Positions 25,421 to 35,584 of a stretch of 64,000 bases of DNA are shown here, one piece after another; within the stretch, counting starts at the first letter, position 1; every line of letters starts with the position of its first letter. Location of the stretch: positions 33,273 to 97,272 of the forward strand of contig NZ_MRTH01000032.1 of the NCBI RefSeq assembly GCF_001956045.1, given 5' to 3'. This stretch comes from Paenibacillus sp. FSL H7-0331. Lineage in GTDB: Bacteria; Bacillota; Bacilli; Paenibacillales; NBRC-103111. A program made the translations under genes and the position numbers. Below the pieces are notes generated by a model that made no database searches, had not been told where the DNA came from, and saw only the letters and a list, made by a program, of their open reading frames with translations.

Positions 25421-26383
25421 TTGATTCAGGCAACTTCCTTGCAAAAAGAGACGGCACCAGCCGCTAATACTAAAGTCTATAAGAAATGGGATAAAAAACG
25501 ATTCAAAGAAAATATCCCATTGCTGCTGATGTTCACCCCTATCCTTATTTTTTATTTATTATTTAAGTACGTGCCTATGTTCGGATTGGTCATTGCGTTT
25601 AAGAATTATAACTTTGCCGATGGAATCTGGGGAAGTCCGTGGACAGGCTTGGATAATTTTAAACTCATCTTCAATAGTGAGCCTACCTTGAACGTTATTC
25701 GTAATACCCTTCTGTTAAGCGGACTAAGTATTATAGTTGGTTTTCCGTTCCCTATCCTGCTGGCGATTCTCTTGAACGAGGTACGTAAAGCTGTATTTAA
25801 GCGAGTGATTCAAACCATCGTATACTTGCCCCATTTTTTAAATTGGGTAATCGTTGGAGGGCTTATCGTTCTGATCTTCTCTCAACAATCCGGTACGCTT
25901 AATCAGTGGATCGAACGTTTCACAGGCAGCTCTTATCCATTCCTTTATAATGAAGCATCGTGGATTACCATATTCGTCGGGTCCGGTATTTGGAAGGGGG
26001 CAGGCTGGGGGGCGATCATCTATTTAGCGGCGCTTTCTGCCATTGACACTAGTCTCTACGAAGCTGCTGGTATGGACGGAGCTGGCAAGCTCAAGCAAAT
26101 ATGGTACATATCACTCCCAAGTATTCGTCCCACTATTGTGCTGCTCTTTATTCTAAGCATGGGCAATATGATGGAGGTTGGGTTTGACCAGGTTTATGTG
26201 CTGCAGAATCCCGCTATCCAAAGCGTAGCTGAGGTCATTAGCACATGGAATTACAAAGTGGGGTTAAATGGGGCTAGATTCAGTTTGGCGACAGCCATGG
26301 GTTTGTTTGAATCGCTAGTAGGACTTATATTCGTGCTTGGCGCAAACTCCATAGCCCGTCGTTATAATCAAGGATTGTGGTAA
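25421..26383 (+). CDS. Sugar ABC transporter permease (LplB-like)
   Basis: A 320-residue permease with TTG start at 25421 behind GGAGGTGA (25407-25414). LplB hallmarks are FYLLFKYVPMFGLVIAFKNYN near the N-terminus, six membrane helices and the EAA loop (YEAAGMDGAGKLKQIWYISLP). It is the first gene of the long operon that ends at 43.1 kb with the SLH scaffold. No ATPase gene is linked, so a shared MsmX-type ATPase is expected. Role: uptake of oligosaccharides released by the operon's secreted enzymes (inferred from linkage). Confidence 0.93.
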   Translation: MIQATSLQKETAPAANTKVYKKWDKKRFKENIPLLLMFTPILIFYLLFKYVPMFGLVIAFKNYNFADGIWGSPWTGLDNFKLIFNSEPTLNVIRNTLLLSGLSIIVGFPFPILLAILLNEVRKAVFKRVIQTIVYLPHFLNWVIVGGLIVLIFSQQSGTLNQWIERFTGSSYPFLYNEASWITIFVGSGIWKGAGWGAIIYLAALSAIDTSLYEAAGMDGAGKLKQIWYISLPSIRPTIVLLFILSMGNMMEVGFDQVYVLQNPAIQSVAEVISTWNYKVGLNGARFSLATAMGLFESLVGLIFVLGANSIARRYNQGLW

Positions 26384-26398
26384 TTTGGAGGCTAAATA

Positions 26399-27277
26399 AT
26401 GAAAGATACATTAGGTGAAAAATGGTTTTATGCCATCAACTATGTCATGTTGTCATTCATGGCATTGACTTGCTTGCTGCCGATTGTACATATCGTATCA
26501 CTCTCTTTTAGTGACAGCCATTCGGTTACGTCGGGACGTGTCGGCTTATGGCCGATAGGATTAACATGGGAATCGTATCGGATGCTGCTGCAGGGGACGA
26601 ATACCATAACCGCATTCCGCAATAGCGTGCTGATTACAGTGGTTGGTACGGTCTTTAATATGGTGTTCACGATTCTAGCCGCTTATCCATTAGCGCGCAG
26701 GCGCTTTTATGCAAGAAGATTTTTTACGCTTGCTATCGTATTTACCATGCTCTTTAACGCAGGCTTGATTCCCAACTATTTGTTAATCAAGCAGTTAGGC
26801 ATGCTGAATGAATACTGGGCATTGTGGCTTCCTGGCTTGGTGAGTGCATGGAATATGCTAGTGATGAAATCATTCTTTGAACAGCTCCCGGAGGAGCTCA
26901 TTGAGGCAGCTAGAATGGACGGATGTAATGAATGGCGTCTGATCTTCAGGATGGTGCTCCCTTTATCGCTTCCTATTATAGCGACGTTAGCCTTATTCTA
27001 TGGGGTTAGCCATTGGAATTCGTTCTTTAATGTATTGATCTATATCAACGATCCGATGAAGTATAACATGTCAGCGCTTGTCCAACAGATGATTCAGAAC
27101 CAGCAGCTGCTTCAGGAAATCAATTCAGCTGACGCGGGTGCGGCTATATCCCAAACCACTCCGGAAACGATTCGGTCAGCAGGAATTGTAGTCATGATTT
27201 TACCCATGTTGATCGTCTATCCATTTCTTCAGAAGTATTTCGTAAAGGGAGTTATGATCGGTTCTATCAAGGGATAG
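26399..27277 (+). CDS. Sugar ABC transporter permease (YtcP/LplC-like)
   Basis: A 292-residue MalG-type permease, GGAGG before ATG 26399, 15 nt behind the first permease. The EAA loop is IEAARMDGCNEWRLIFRMVLP and the C-terminus is VYPFLQKYFVKGVMIGSIKG. A hairpin (GTGTG-GATCTT-CACAC, 27287-27302) lies in the gap before the binding protein, as in the importer at 15-19 kb, and may tune relative expression. Confidence 0.93.
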   Translation: MKDTLGEKWFYAINYVMLSFMALTCLLPIVHIVSLSFSDSHSVTSGRVGLWPIGLTWESYRMLLQGTNTITAFRNSVLITVVGTVFNMVFTILAAYPLARRRFYARRFFTLAIVFTMLFNAGLIPNYLLIKQLGMLNEYWALWLPGLVSAWNMLVMKSFFEQLPEELIEAARMDGCNEWRLIFRMVLPLSLPIIATLALFYGVSHWNSFFNVLIYINDPMKYNMSALVQQMIQNQQLLQEINSADAGAAISQTTPETIRSAGIVVMILPMLIVYPFLQKYFVKGVMIGSIKG

Positions 27278-27344
27278 GAGATTCCTGTGTGGATCTTCAC
27301 ACGGTTGAACTTATATATCATATGTATGCTATGGAGGGGTCAAA

Positions 27345-29009
27345 GTGAAAGAGCTTTTCAATCGAAAGGTATTATCCGCTGCCTTATGTACAGTTGTTGC
27401 ATCCACCGCTGTGCTCGCAGGGTGCAGTGAGAAGACAGAAGAATCGAAGATCGTGGAAGAAAAGTCTACAGCCAGTCAAACAGCCGCACCTGCAAAGAAG
27501 TCCAAGATCAGAGTTTCCGTGTATGATCGTGGTCAAATTCCTGCTGGAGAAGGAGATTTCACGAAAAATAGATGGACGCAATGGATCAATGAGAACGCTC
27601 CGGTTGAGGTGGAATTTGTACCTGTACCGCGTGGCGAGGATGTTCAGAAGCATAACCTGCTGTTCGCAAGCGGCTCTGGTCCTGATCTTGTTGTGTCGTA
27701 CAGCGGTTCCCTTCGTAACGATTTATTTACGCAGAAGCAGCTTCGCCCGCTTGACGATTTATTGGAGAAGAGCACGACATATAAGAAGCTGGTCGAACAA
27801 TATCCGCTTGCTAACAAGATGGGGATGAAGCCAGATGGTAAAATCTATGATTTTAGCAGAATCACGGGTCTTTCCTCCAATCACGTGCTGTTGGTACGTC
27901 AAGATTGGCTGGATAAGCTGAAGCTGACCGCTCCCGCAACCGTAGAGGAATTTTACAATGTAGCAAAAGCGTTTACTGAAAATGATCCGGATGGTAACGG
28001 GAAGAAGGATACGCTGGGTACGAATATCAGCCATATTACCGGAGCTGTTATACATATCATGTTTGATAGTACCTTTGTCAATCTGGATTATAATCAAATC
28101 CCTTATCGCTTCGATGCGAATGGGAAGCTGATCAATGGCTTCCAGCATACCAAAGAGGCTGTTGATTTCCAGAAGCGATTATTTGACGGCGGATTTGTAG
28201 ATAAAGATTGGGTCACGGACAAAAATGGCGAAAAAGCGAAGCAGGATTGGTTAAATGGCAAGATAGGTATGTATGCGGCTAACAAGGGAGGTTACGATCT
28301 GGCGTTATATGAAGCATTGAAGAAAAACAATGCGAATGCGCAGGTGGTTGCTATTCCGGTTCCTGAGGGTCCTTATGGTAAATTCAGCGCGGCACAGGAT
28401 GCTCCGGTGCAGCCTACAGCTTCTGTCAACTCCAGAGCTAAAGACCCTGAGGCAGTGATGAAATTTGTAGATTGGATGAGTACAGAATCTGTATTGACCA
28501 CACTTAAGTTTGGCCTAGAGGGTGTTCACTGGAAGAAGGGCGTGAATGGCTGCCCTGAGATTATCGACCGCGAGAAGAACAAAAAGGAAGTGGACTGGAA
28601 TTATGATTACTGGACGCCGCTTGGCTCTACGGTTCTTCTAGGCAAGTGCGCTCAGTATGAGGTGACCCTAGATACAAAGAATCCGGTTCAGAATGAATTC
28701 ATGACTATTCATAAAGCCTCAAATGCAGCCTATTTGACGAAAGATCGTCCTGTCCAAACGAAGATTGACAACCTGCCGCCTCTTCCACAGGATCTACAGC
28801 TGGTAACGACAAACACAGGTATGGCTGATATGTGGGTGAAGGCGATTGTTGGCGGTAAATCTTATACGGCAGAACAGGCTTATAAGGATGTTGTTGATTT
28901 GTGGAACAAGCGCGGGGGAACGAAGGTAGAGGAATTTTTCAACAAATATATCGATGAGAATAAAAAACTGATATACAGGCCTGACGTGGATAACTATGTG
29001 GGTATGTAA
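27345..29009 (+). CDS. Extracellular oligosaccharide-binding lipoprotein
   Basis: A 554-residue family-1 binding protein, GTG start behind GGAGGGG. Signal residues 1-26 end in lipobox VLAGC, so the mature protein is anchored by a diacylglyceryl cysteine. An Ala/Lys-rich linker follows, then the two-lobe binding fold (KIRVSVYDRGQIPAGEGDF, GPDLVVSYSGSLRNDLF, ITGLSSNHVLLVRQDWLDKL). It includes a calcium-loop-like ENDPDGNGKKD, common in this family. It should hand substrate to the two permeases encoded before it. The substrate presumably comes from the two giant enzymes encoded downstream. Confidence 0.92.
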   Translation: MKELFNRKVLSAALCTVVASTAVLAGCSEKTEESKIVEEKSTASQTAAPAKKSKIRVSVYDRGQIPAGEGDFTKNRWTQWINENAPVEVEFVPVPRGEDVQKHNLLFASGSGPDLVVSYSGSLRNDLFTQKQLRPLDDLLEKSTTYKKLVEQYPLANKMGMKPDGKIYDFSRITGLSSNHVLLVRQDWLDKLKLTAPATVEEFYNVAKAFTENDPDGNGKKDTLGTNISHITGAVIHIMFDSTFVNLDYNQIPYRFDANGKLINGFQHTKEAVDFQKRLFDGGFVDKDWVTDKNGEKAKQDWLNGKIGMYAANKGGYDLALYEALKKNNANAQVVAIPVPEGPYGKFSAAQDAPVQPTASVNSRAKDPEAVMKFVDWMSTESVLTTLKFGLEGVHWKKGVNGCPEIIDREKNKKEVDWNYDYWTPLGSTVLLGKCAQYEVTLDTKNPVQNEFMTIHKASNAAYLTKDRPVQTKIDNLPPLPQDLQLVTTNTGMADMWVKAIVGGKSYTAEQAYKDVVDLWNKRGGTKVEEFFNKYIDENKKLIYRPDVDNYVGM

Positions 29010-29053
29010 TTCATTCATTTGATCTGGAAGGCAGACGCGAAGGAGGAGCTCTT

Positions 29054-29155
29054 ATGATTAGCAGGATGGCGATGGAAGATGACGTTAACCTTAGAGTAGC
29101 TCCTGCGTGTCTGCCGGAATGGTTAGAAAAAACGATTTCATTTGAAGGAGGTTGA
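29054..29155 (+). CDS. 33-codon ORF with strong ribosome site, coupled to the giant enzyme gene
   Basis: AGGAGGAGC (29041-29049) stands 4 nt before ATG 29054. The frame encodes MISRMAMEDDVNLRVAPACL and ends WLEKTISFEGG with TGA at 29153-29155. The last codons (GAA GGA GGT) are also the ribosome site of the next gene, whose ATG is 3 nt after the stop. Ribosomes finishing this ORF could re-start directly, so it may be a leader or coupling peptide. It could also be a remnant of a small gene; no family recognised. Confidence 0.45.
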   Translation: MISRMAMEDDVNLRVAPACLPEWLEKTISFEGG

Positions 29156-29158
29156 ATA

Positions 29159-32100
29159 ATGAATCTAAAGGGGTTTAAGCGTTTCATCGTGATACTCATG
29201 ACTATTATCCTGGTCATAGGATCTATTCCGGTATCGGTAGCAGCTGAAGATCACACGAGCAGCGGCAGCTCGATCCTGTTTACCGACAGCTTTGAGAGCA
29301 GATCATTTACGCAAAACCATTGGAAGGATGTACCTGCCCAGTGGGATGTAAAGACAGAGGGGAACCTGAGCTCACTGCAAGCAGTGAACTCGAATACCAG
29401 GACCTTTTTGCAAAATGTGGATGCGGCCAGTTGGACCGATTATGAAATGAGTTTCAAGGCTAAGTTTACTTCCAATGTAGTAGGCCGGGCAGAATTTTTT
29501 GTTCGTGCGGATCAGAATGGAAATTTCTATTCCGTGGAGGCGCAAATCGCGCAAAATCAATCTCAGAGCGTTGTATTTAAGATGCATCGTTGGTCTAACA
29601 TGGTTTATCAGGGAAATATAACGACCAATGTTACCCATACCTTCGACCCGACCGCATGGCATGTTTACAAGGTTGAAGTTAAGGGAAGTACGATTAAGCT
29701 TTGGATAGATGATAGCCTTATCATTACGGGGACAGACCCCAATCATCATTATCCTGCTGGAAATATCGGCTTCCGCAGTCAAAATATTGGTCTACAGATG
29801 GATGAGCTTACCGTAAAGGGGCAAGGAGGCACCGAAGAGCCAGCTAAGGAGTTTCAGCTCGTACATACACCCATTACCCAAATTTCGGCAACCGGAGGAG
29901 CTGAACTTACTGCGCATATTCCAGCTCCATCCGCGGTGACAGGGCAAGTATATTACAGGTACGGATATGCCGAAGACGGTGCTATTTATGAAAGCGCAAA
30001 CATGAATAAGGGAGCTGGAGATAACTACACCGTTCGTGTCCCTGGTCCTCACTCGGCTGAAAGGACTACTATGAACTATATGATTGAGGCTGCAGATTCC
30101 GGTGGGAGCCATCTATCGAGCGGTTATCGGGATCACTTCACCAATCCTTCATTTACGGCAGCCCATTTTACCCAAGTACCCGAGCAATGGATTGTTACTC
30201 ATGACTCAGGGATTCCTGTCATGAAGGCTAATGCGTCCAATACGCGTAACTATTTGACCCAAGCTAATGCTGAAGGCTGGAGGGACTATGACGTAGAATT
30301 CAAGGGCAAATTCACGAAGAAAGCCGACGGTCTGGCCGAATTTTATTTCAGGGCCGATGAAGCAGGCAATTACTACGCTATTGAAGCACAGACCTTGGCA
30401 GCTTCCAACCAGGTTACACTGAAGCTGCACTACTGGGAGAGCAACGTATATAAGGGCAACTTGACGGCTAATGTGACAACCACTTTAGACACTTCCATCT
30501 GGAATGACTACCGGATCAAAGCAAGGGGAGGACAGTTCAGCCTATTCGTAAATGGCAATGAGTTGATTTCGGCTACGGATGCCAATAATCGCTTTCCAAC
30601 CGGAGGTATTGGCTTTCGCTCTAACAATGTGGGACTGGAGATTGCAGCGTTGTCCGTCAGCCATCCAGTACAAGTGACTGGCTTTCAGCAGCTTTCTTTA
30701 ACCCATACTCCCAAGACGACAGTACCTTTTAATGCGGATATTCCTGTTCTCTTCCAAGTAACGGATGCAGGTTCTCCCGTCACTGCTGTTGTCTACTACC
30801 AGTATGGAGATGGGGAGATTTCACAGGTACGACTGAGGCAGGAAGCATCCCAATCATTCACGATGAATATTCCGGGAACGAGCCGTTTCGACCATGTGAG
30901 CTATTATATCGTTGTACAGGATGATGAAAATCGGACAGCGCGTTATCCTGCGTCTGGTCAGTTGACCGTTCAAACAGGCCAATTCCAGCCTTATGTGACA
31001 GACTTCGAAAATATGTCTGCGGGCAGCGTGCCGCCTGGGTGGAGCGTGCGCGGTGACGCCAAGGTTGTGCAATTGCCAGAGGGCATGAAGGTGCTTCGCC
31101 TTAATGGTCAGAAGAACCAAGCCTACCCTAGCGCCACCTTATCTGATCCCCAATATGCCAATCTGGACAACTTTGCCCTTAAGTTCAGAGCCAAATACGT
31201 TCGCACCAGCGATGAATCTTACAACGTATGGCGTTTACGCTATCGAGCGCAAAATGACAATAACAACTATTCCATGGAGTGGGGAAGCCACAACATGCGT
31301 TATTTCATCATGAGAAAGACAGACTTGGGCGGTAACTACGCACTTGGAACCTATAATGAATCTCTGGATAATCGTTGGATTGATTATGAAGTCCGGGTTT
31401 CAGGAATTACTCATGAGCTGTACATCAATGGAGCCAAGGTGATCGGCATCGATGATTTTGATCAGCTGCGCATAGGTAAAGGCTACATTCAATTCGGCAC
31501 CGTCAACGGGATTAATCTGATGATTGATTCTATTCAGGTACAGCCATTGGAATCTGCACTTGTCTACTATGTTGAGCCAGCAGGAAATTATACCGGAATT
31601 TACGGTCCTGGGGAGCAGGCAGGGGTCAAAGTGCATCTATCGGGAGGCTCTGCAAGTCATGACTTTCAGGTTCGATACACGGTCCATAAGGCTGACGGTG
31701 ATAAAGGGCTGGTTTCTCAGGGCTCTGTTGATTACCCGTTAGTCGCTTATGAGGAACGGAATGAAACATTGATACTCACTCCAGCCTTGAATCAGATTGG
31801 CACCTATGATGTAAAGCTTGAGCTGTACATCGACGGAGTTCATGCAGAGAGGTTCTCCAAGAACATACGAATGGCAGTAGTGAAGCAGCTTGCTGAGCAA
31901 ACAGAACCGGATATGCAGCTGGAATCCAAATTCGGCGCTAACACGCATTACGCGCTTAATTGGCGCGATGATCTTATGGAGGCTGCTCGCAAAGCGGGCA
32001 TAAAGCATCATAGAAGTGGCTTGAATTTAGCTGATGTATTTGCAAACCAATATGACAGCAGCGGCAAGCCCATTTTTGACTTCACTAAGAAAGACGCTTA

Positions 32101-35100
32101 CTTGAATAAAATCCAAAGCTTTGGTTTATACAGCATACCTGTATTTGGTTTTATCGAGGATACCCGAAAAGCGGCTTCCTATGAAGGGTTGAAGCTGATC
32201 GAGAGCTTTGCGAATGAAAGCACGAAGCATTACAAGGGGCAATTCAATCGGTACGAAACGCCTAATGAGCCGGAGAACTATGTGAAGCCCTATGTGCCGT
32301 ATGAGATTGTACAGCAATGGAAAAGGGCATACATGGGAGTCAAGAAAGCAGATCCCAGTGCTACCTTCATCGCAGGTGACCACACATCAAGCGTACGAAG
32401 CATTTTGCCGAAAGAGCTGGAGCTAGGTGCCTACAACTATGCAGATGCTTTCTCCTGGCATCCGTATGTATATAATGCTATGCCTGATGGCGCCATCGAA
32501 TCATTCATACATGACGTAGGAGGCATGGTCAACCAATACGGCGGCTGGAAGGATTTCTACCTTACAGAGGGCGGCTGGCCTACGGCTAAAGGCGGTCATC
32601 CGAGTGTTACAGAAGAAGTGCAGCGTGATTATATTGTTCGTGCTTTTCTAATCTACATGACACAGCCACAAGTAAGGACTTGGGAGTATTACAACTTTAA
32701 AAATGATGGAACCGATGAAAATTATTATGAAATATTTTGGGGTATGACTGATGTAGACGGCAGACCTAAGCTGTCCTATGGAGCTGTGAACAACATGATG
32801 ACGACCCTGGAGGGTGCCGAGTATGCAGGACGTCTGGATGTACCGGACAATAAGGTGAAGGCCTATGTGTACTTAAAGGATTCCAAACCAATTATCGTCG
32901 CTTGGCGCTCCGTAGACCATAAGGATAATCCTGACCAGGTATCGCCTGTATCCGAGCTTTCCTTGCAGGTAGGCTCGAGCGAGGTGACCGTAAGAGATAT
33001 TAATGGCAATGATACAGTCAAGCCAACGGTGAATGGCATCACACAGGTTACCGTATCGGGATCGCCTGTCTATATTCTGAATGCTTCACCTGATGTGCTG
33101 TATAGCGGATCGCTCCATGTGCTGGAGGATTACCAGGATCAGGCATTGGAACAGATTAAAAATCTCAAAAATAGCGAGAATGAAGCTCTAGTCACCCCAC
33201 TCCTAACTAAGCTGGACAGCATCCAAATCAGATTGGCAGCGACTTTGCAGAATTCGAATCTGAGCGCTAAAGCCCAAGGTCTTGAGCAGGGCATCGAAGA
33301 TGTGTATGCCCTCATGACGGAGTTGGCCGTCGAAATTCAGAACGCTAATATCGATCGGGTGAAAACATTTGTGGCCATGGAAACCCTCTACAATTATGCA
33401 GAGGCAGCATCGAAGCCCTTGATCCAAGCTCGGCATGCTCAAGGCATCCAAACGGTGACACACCCCTACAAGTCCAATGTACAGCAAGCTGTAAGCAAAT
33501 ACGAATTGAAAACAGCTGGACACCATCTGCTCCCGGTATCCACGTCTGCTTTGCTTCGAGTCCAGCGCTATGCAGCAGTGGCTGAGTCCCGATTGGGGAA
33601 ATCCAGATATGCAGAGAGCGATGTATACGGATTATTAGCAGGTGAATTCGCTAAGGTTCTGGAGCAGATTATTGCCGCCGATCTTCCTATTTATACAGGA
33701 GTATGGCTCAACGTCAACCAGGCCCGTTTAACGGGAGAACCGGGATACACGGCACGCCTTGCCGGTACGGCTGTCAATGATACAGATGCGAGCAAGCAGG
33801 TAACAATCCGCCTTGAGCTTCCTGCAGGCTGGGGAGAACTGCCGCCTGAAACGGTCCGTATTCCAGCCAACGATACCTATAACTTTGACATTCCATTATT
33901 AGTGCCAGCGAATGCTTCCAAAGGTCAGTATACACCAAAGCTAATACTGGAATCGGACGGAGCGATCATCGAAACGGCTAAGGTTGAGCTAAGCATCAAT
34001 GATGCCATCAAAGCGATCATCAAGCCAGTGGTGAAGCCTTTTGCTGAGCTGGATGAGGTCGAGGTTGAACTCAAAGGTATTTCTGAAGTTCCAAAGACAG
34101 GCAGGGTTGTGCTTCGTGGGCCGGATGGAGCCCCGTTGACGCCGTTATCCGGTGACACCTTTGCGAATCTGGCGAAAGACCAGACCGTCAGTCAGCGGTT
34201 TGCATGGAACTATAAGACGACACATGATTTTAATCGTTATGTCAATGACTTGACGGTGACCGATACGGTGTATAACAGGGTTATTTTCGAGGATAAGGTT
34301 CCACTGGATTTCCTAATCACCTCCCGCATATCGGATCAGCCTGCGATAGACGGACAATTGAAGGATTGGAAGAAGGCATATCCGATTCACTTGAGAGGGG
34401 CAGATAAAAACAACACAGGTGTCTACAACCCAACCAATCTGGATGCGGTCGCCTATACATTGTGGGATGAGCATAATCTGTTTATGGCAGTCGAGGTTAC
34501 AGATGATATTCACAAGGCCTCCGAAAATCCGCCTAATATGTGGAAAAATGATTCGGTGCAGTTCGGTATCGATCCGCTTAAGGACAGCTCTGCCAGCTAT
34601 AACCAGGATGATATGGAGTGGGGCTTTGCCTTGCATAATGATGGGACACATCTTTCGAATATTTATTATTCCAGACCGCCTAACCTGAATGGCAACGTGA
34701 GCAGCCAGCTTCCGTATTCTATCTCCCGGGATGAAGCGCTCCATAAAACCTATTATGAAATCCAAATACCGAAGACGATGATCCATCATTTGACTCTGGG
34801 CGAGGGCGAGACCTTCCGTTTCAATGTGGCTGTAAATGATGCGGATATGCAGGCAGGACGCGATAATTTCATCCAATGGACTCGGGGCGTGGCGGATTCG
34901 AAGAATCCAGGCATTTTCAATGAGTTCAAGCTGATCAAGTCGGAAGGAAATTCCGATCCCGGCCCGGTGACAAAGCAAAAGTTCGTACTCTCAGCGGATA
35001 AAGCGATTGTCGAAGTTAACGATCACGTAAGTCTGACGGTTGCAGCCGAGCAGGCAGAGGATTTATATGGAATCGATCTTAGGATGGAGTATAGTACTGG

Positions 35101-35584
35101 GCACCTGCGGTTGGAGAAGATTGAAGCGCTGGAGCCCTTTGCAGAAGGAGGGGAGAACGGCCAAGGTTTCATTCTGTATCAAGACCATGGAGGAAAGCTT
35201 CATATAGTTGCAAGTAAAGCGGGGTTCAGGCAAGGAGTGAGCGGTAGTGCGCCCTTGTTGCGACTGACGTTCAAGACGCTGAATCAAAGCGATCTGTCTA
35301 CGGTAACCCTTGGTGCAGGTGCAGTCCTTTCTGACAGCACAGGCATCGATAGTACCGTGGAGGATGGTGCTTCATACCAGATTGCTATCGCCGATTCGAC
35401 AGCCATCACAGGTCAAGAGCCGCGTTCCGATGCTATTGTGCTCCTAGGCAAGGCCTTCGGTAAAAAAATGGGAGACGCAGGGTATGAGCTGAAATTGGAT
35501 ATGAATAAGGATGGCCGTATTGATATTGTAGATATCTCTTATGTGGCTCTTAGAATCCTGAGAAGGAGCAACTCATCATGGTAA
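29159..35584 (+). CDS. Giant secreted multimodular glycosidase-like protein with CBM9-like, cohesin and dockerin-like modules (2141 aa)
   Basis: The signal peptide is residues 1-29 (IILVIGSIPVSVAA). Three jelly-roll domains (about 35-223, 325-500, 612-795) have paired wording such as RAEFFVRADQNGNFYSVEAQ / LAEFYFRADEAGNYYAIEAQ and alternate with Ig-like segments. Residues ~915-1270 look like a clan GH-A TIM barrel: NEPENY (Glu1037, candidate acid/base) and LTEGGWPT (Glu1137, candidate nucleophile). A helical stretch (~1290-1450) and an Ig-like NEW3-type domain follow, then a CBM9-like domain (~1720-1925, DQPAIDGQLKDWKKAYPIHL), a cohesin (~1938-2075, VEVNDHVSLTVAAEQAEDLY) and a dockerin-like tail with one intact calcium loop (DMNKDGRIDIVD, from ~2114) and one decayed repeat. 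It overlaps the next gene by 7 nt. The substrate is unknown. Confidence 0.85.
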   Translation: MNLKGFKRFIVILMTIILVIGSIPVSVAAEDHTSSGSSILFTDSFESRSFTQNHWKDVPAQWDVKTEGNLSSLQAVNSNTRTFLQNVDAASWTDYEMSFKAKFTSNVVGRAEFFVRADQNGNFYSVEAQIAQNQSQSVVFKMHRWSNMVYQGNITTNVTHTFDPTAWHVYKVEVKGSTIKLWIDDSLIITGTDPNHHYPAGNIGFRSQNIGLQMDELTVKGQGGTEEPAKEFQLVHTPITQISATGGAELTAHIPAPSAVTGQVYYRYGYAEDGAIYESANMNKGAGDNYTVRVPGPHSAERTTMNYMIEAADSGGSHLSSGYRDHFTNPSFTAAHFTQVPEQWIVTHDSGIPVMKANASNTRNYLTQANAEGWRDYDVEFKGKFTKKADGLAEFYFRADEAGNYYAIEAQTLAASNQVTLKLHYWESNVYKGNLTANVTTTLDTSIWNDYRIKARGGQFSLFVNGNELISATDANNRFPTGGIGFRSNNVGLEIAALSVSHPVQVTGFQQLSLTHTPKTTVPFNADIPVLFQVTDAGSPVTAVVYYQYGDGEISQVRLRQEASQSFTMNIPGTSRFDHVSYYIVVQDDENRTARYPASGQLTVQTGQFQPYVTDFENMSAGSVPPGWSVRGDAKVVQLPEGMKVLRLNGQKNQAYPSATLSDPQYANLDNFALKFRAKYVRTSDESYNVWRLRYRAQNDNNNYSMEWGSHNMRYFIMRKTDLGGNYALGTYNESLDNRWIDYEVRVSGITHELYINGAKVIGIDDFDQLRIGKGYIQFGTVNGINLMIDSIQVQPLESALVYYVEPAGNYTGIYGPGEQAGVKVHLSGGSASHDFQVRYTVHKADGDKGLVSQGSVDYPLVAYEERNETLILTPALNQIGTYDVKLELYIDGVHAERFSKNIRMAVVKQLAEQTEPDMQLESKFGANTHYALNWRDDLMEAARKAGIKHHRSGLNLADVFANQYDSSGKPIFDFTKKDAYLNKIQSFGLYSIPVFGFIEDTRKAASYEGLKLIESFANESTKHYKGQFNRYETPNEPENYVKPYVPYEIVQQWKRAYMGVKKADPSATFIAGDHTSSVRSILPKELELGAYNYADAFSWHPYVYNAMPDGAIESFIHDVGGMVNQYGGWKDFYLTEGGWPTAKGGHPSVTEEVQRDYIVRAFLIYMTQPQVRTWEYYNFKNDGTDENYYEIFWGMTDVDGRPKLSYGAVNNMMTTLEGAEYAGRLDVPDNKVKAYVYLKDSKPIIVAWRSVDHKDNPDQVSPVSELSLQVGSSEVTVRDINGNDTVKPTVNGITQVTVSGSPVYILNASPDVLYSGSLHVLEDYQDQALEQIKNLKNSENEALVTPLLTKLDSIQIRLAATLQNSNLSAKAQGLEQGIEDVYALMTELAVEIQNANIDRVKTFVAMETLYNYAEAASKPLIQARHAQGIQTVTHPYKSNVQQAVSKYELKTAGHHLLPVSTSALLRVQRYAAVAESRLGKSRYAESDVYGLLAGEFAKVLEQIIAADLPIYTGVWLNVNQARLTGEPGYTARLAGTAVNDTDASKQVTIRLELPAGWGELPPETVRIPANDTYNFDIPLLVPANASKGQYTPKLILESDGAIIETAKVELSINDAIKAIIKPVVKPFAELDEVEVELKGISEVPKTGRVVLRGPDGAPLTPLSGDTFANLAKDQTVSQRFAWNYKTTHDFNRYVNDLTVTDTVYNRVIFEDKVPLDFLITSRISDQPAIDGQLKDWKKAYPIHLRGADKNNTGVYNPTNLDAVAYTLWDEHNLFMAVEVTDDIHKASENPPNMWKNDSVQFGIDPLKDSSASYNQDDMEWGFALHNDGTHLSNIYYSRPPNLNGNVSSQLPYSISRDEALHKTYYEIQIPKTMIHHLTLGEGETFRFNVAVNDADMQAGRDNFIQWTRGVADSKNPGIFNEFKLIKSEGNSDPGPVTKQKFVLSADKAIVEVNDHVSLTVAAEQAEDLYGIDLRMEYSTGHLRLEKIEALEPFAEGGENGQGFILYQDHGGKLHIVASKAGFRQGVSGSAPLLRLTFKTLNQSDLSTVTLGAGAVLSDSTGIDSTVEDGASYQIAIADSTAITGQEPRSDAIVLLGKAFGKKMGDAGYELKLDMNKDGRIDIVDISYVALRILRRSNSSW

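Noticed and set aside
34313..34978. Minus-strand 221-codon frame inside the giant enzyme gene
   Set aside because: Antisense to the CBM9-like domain; no start signals and no recognisable protein.
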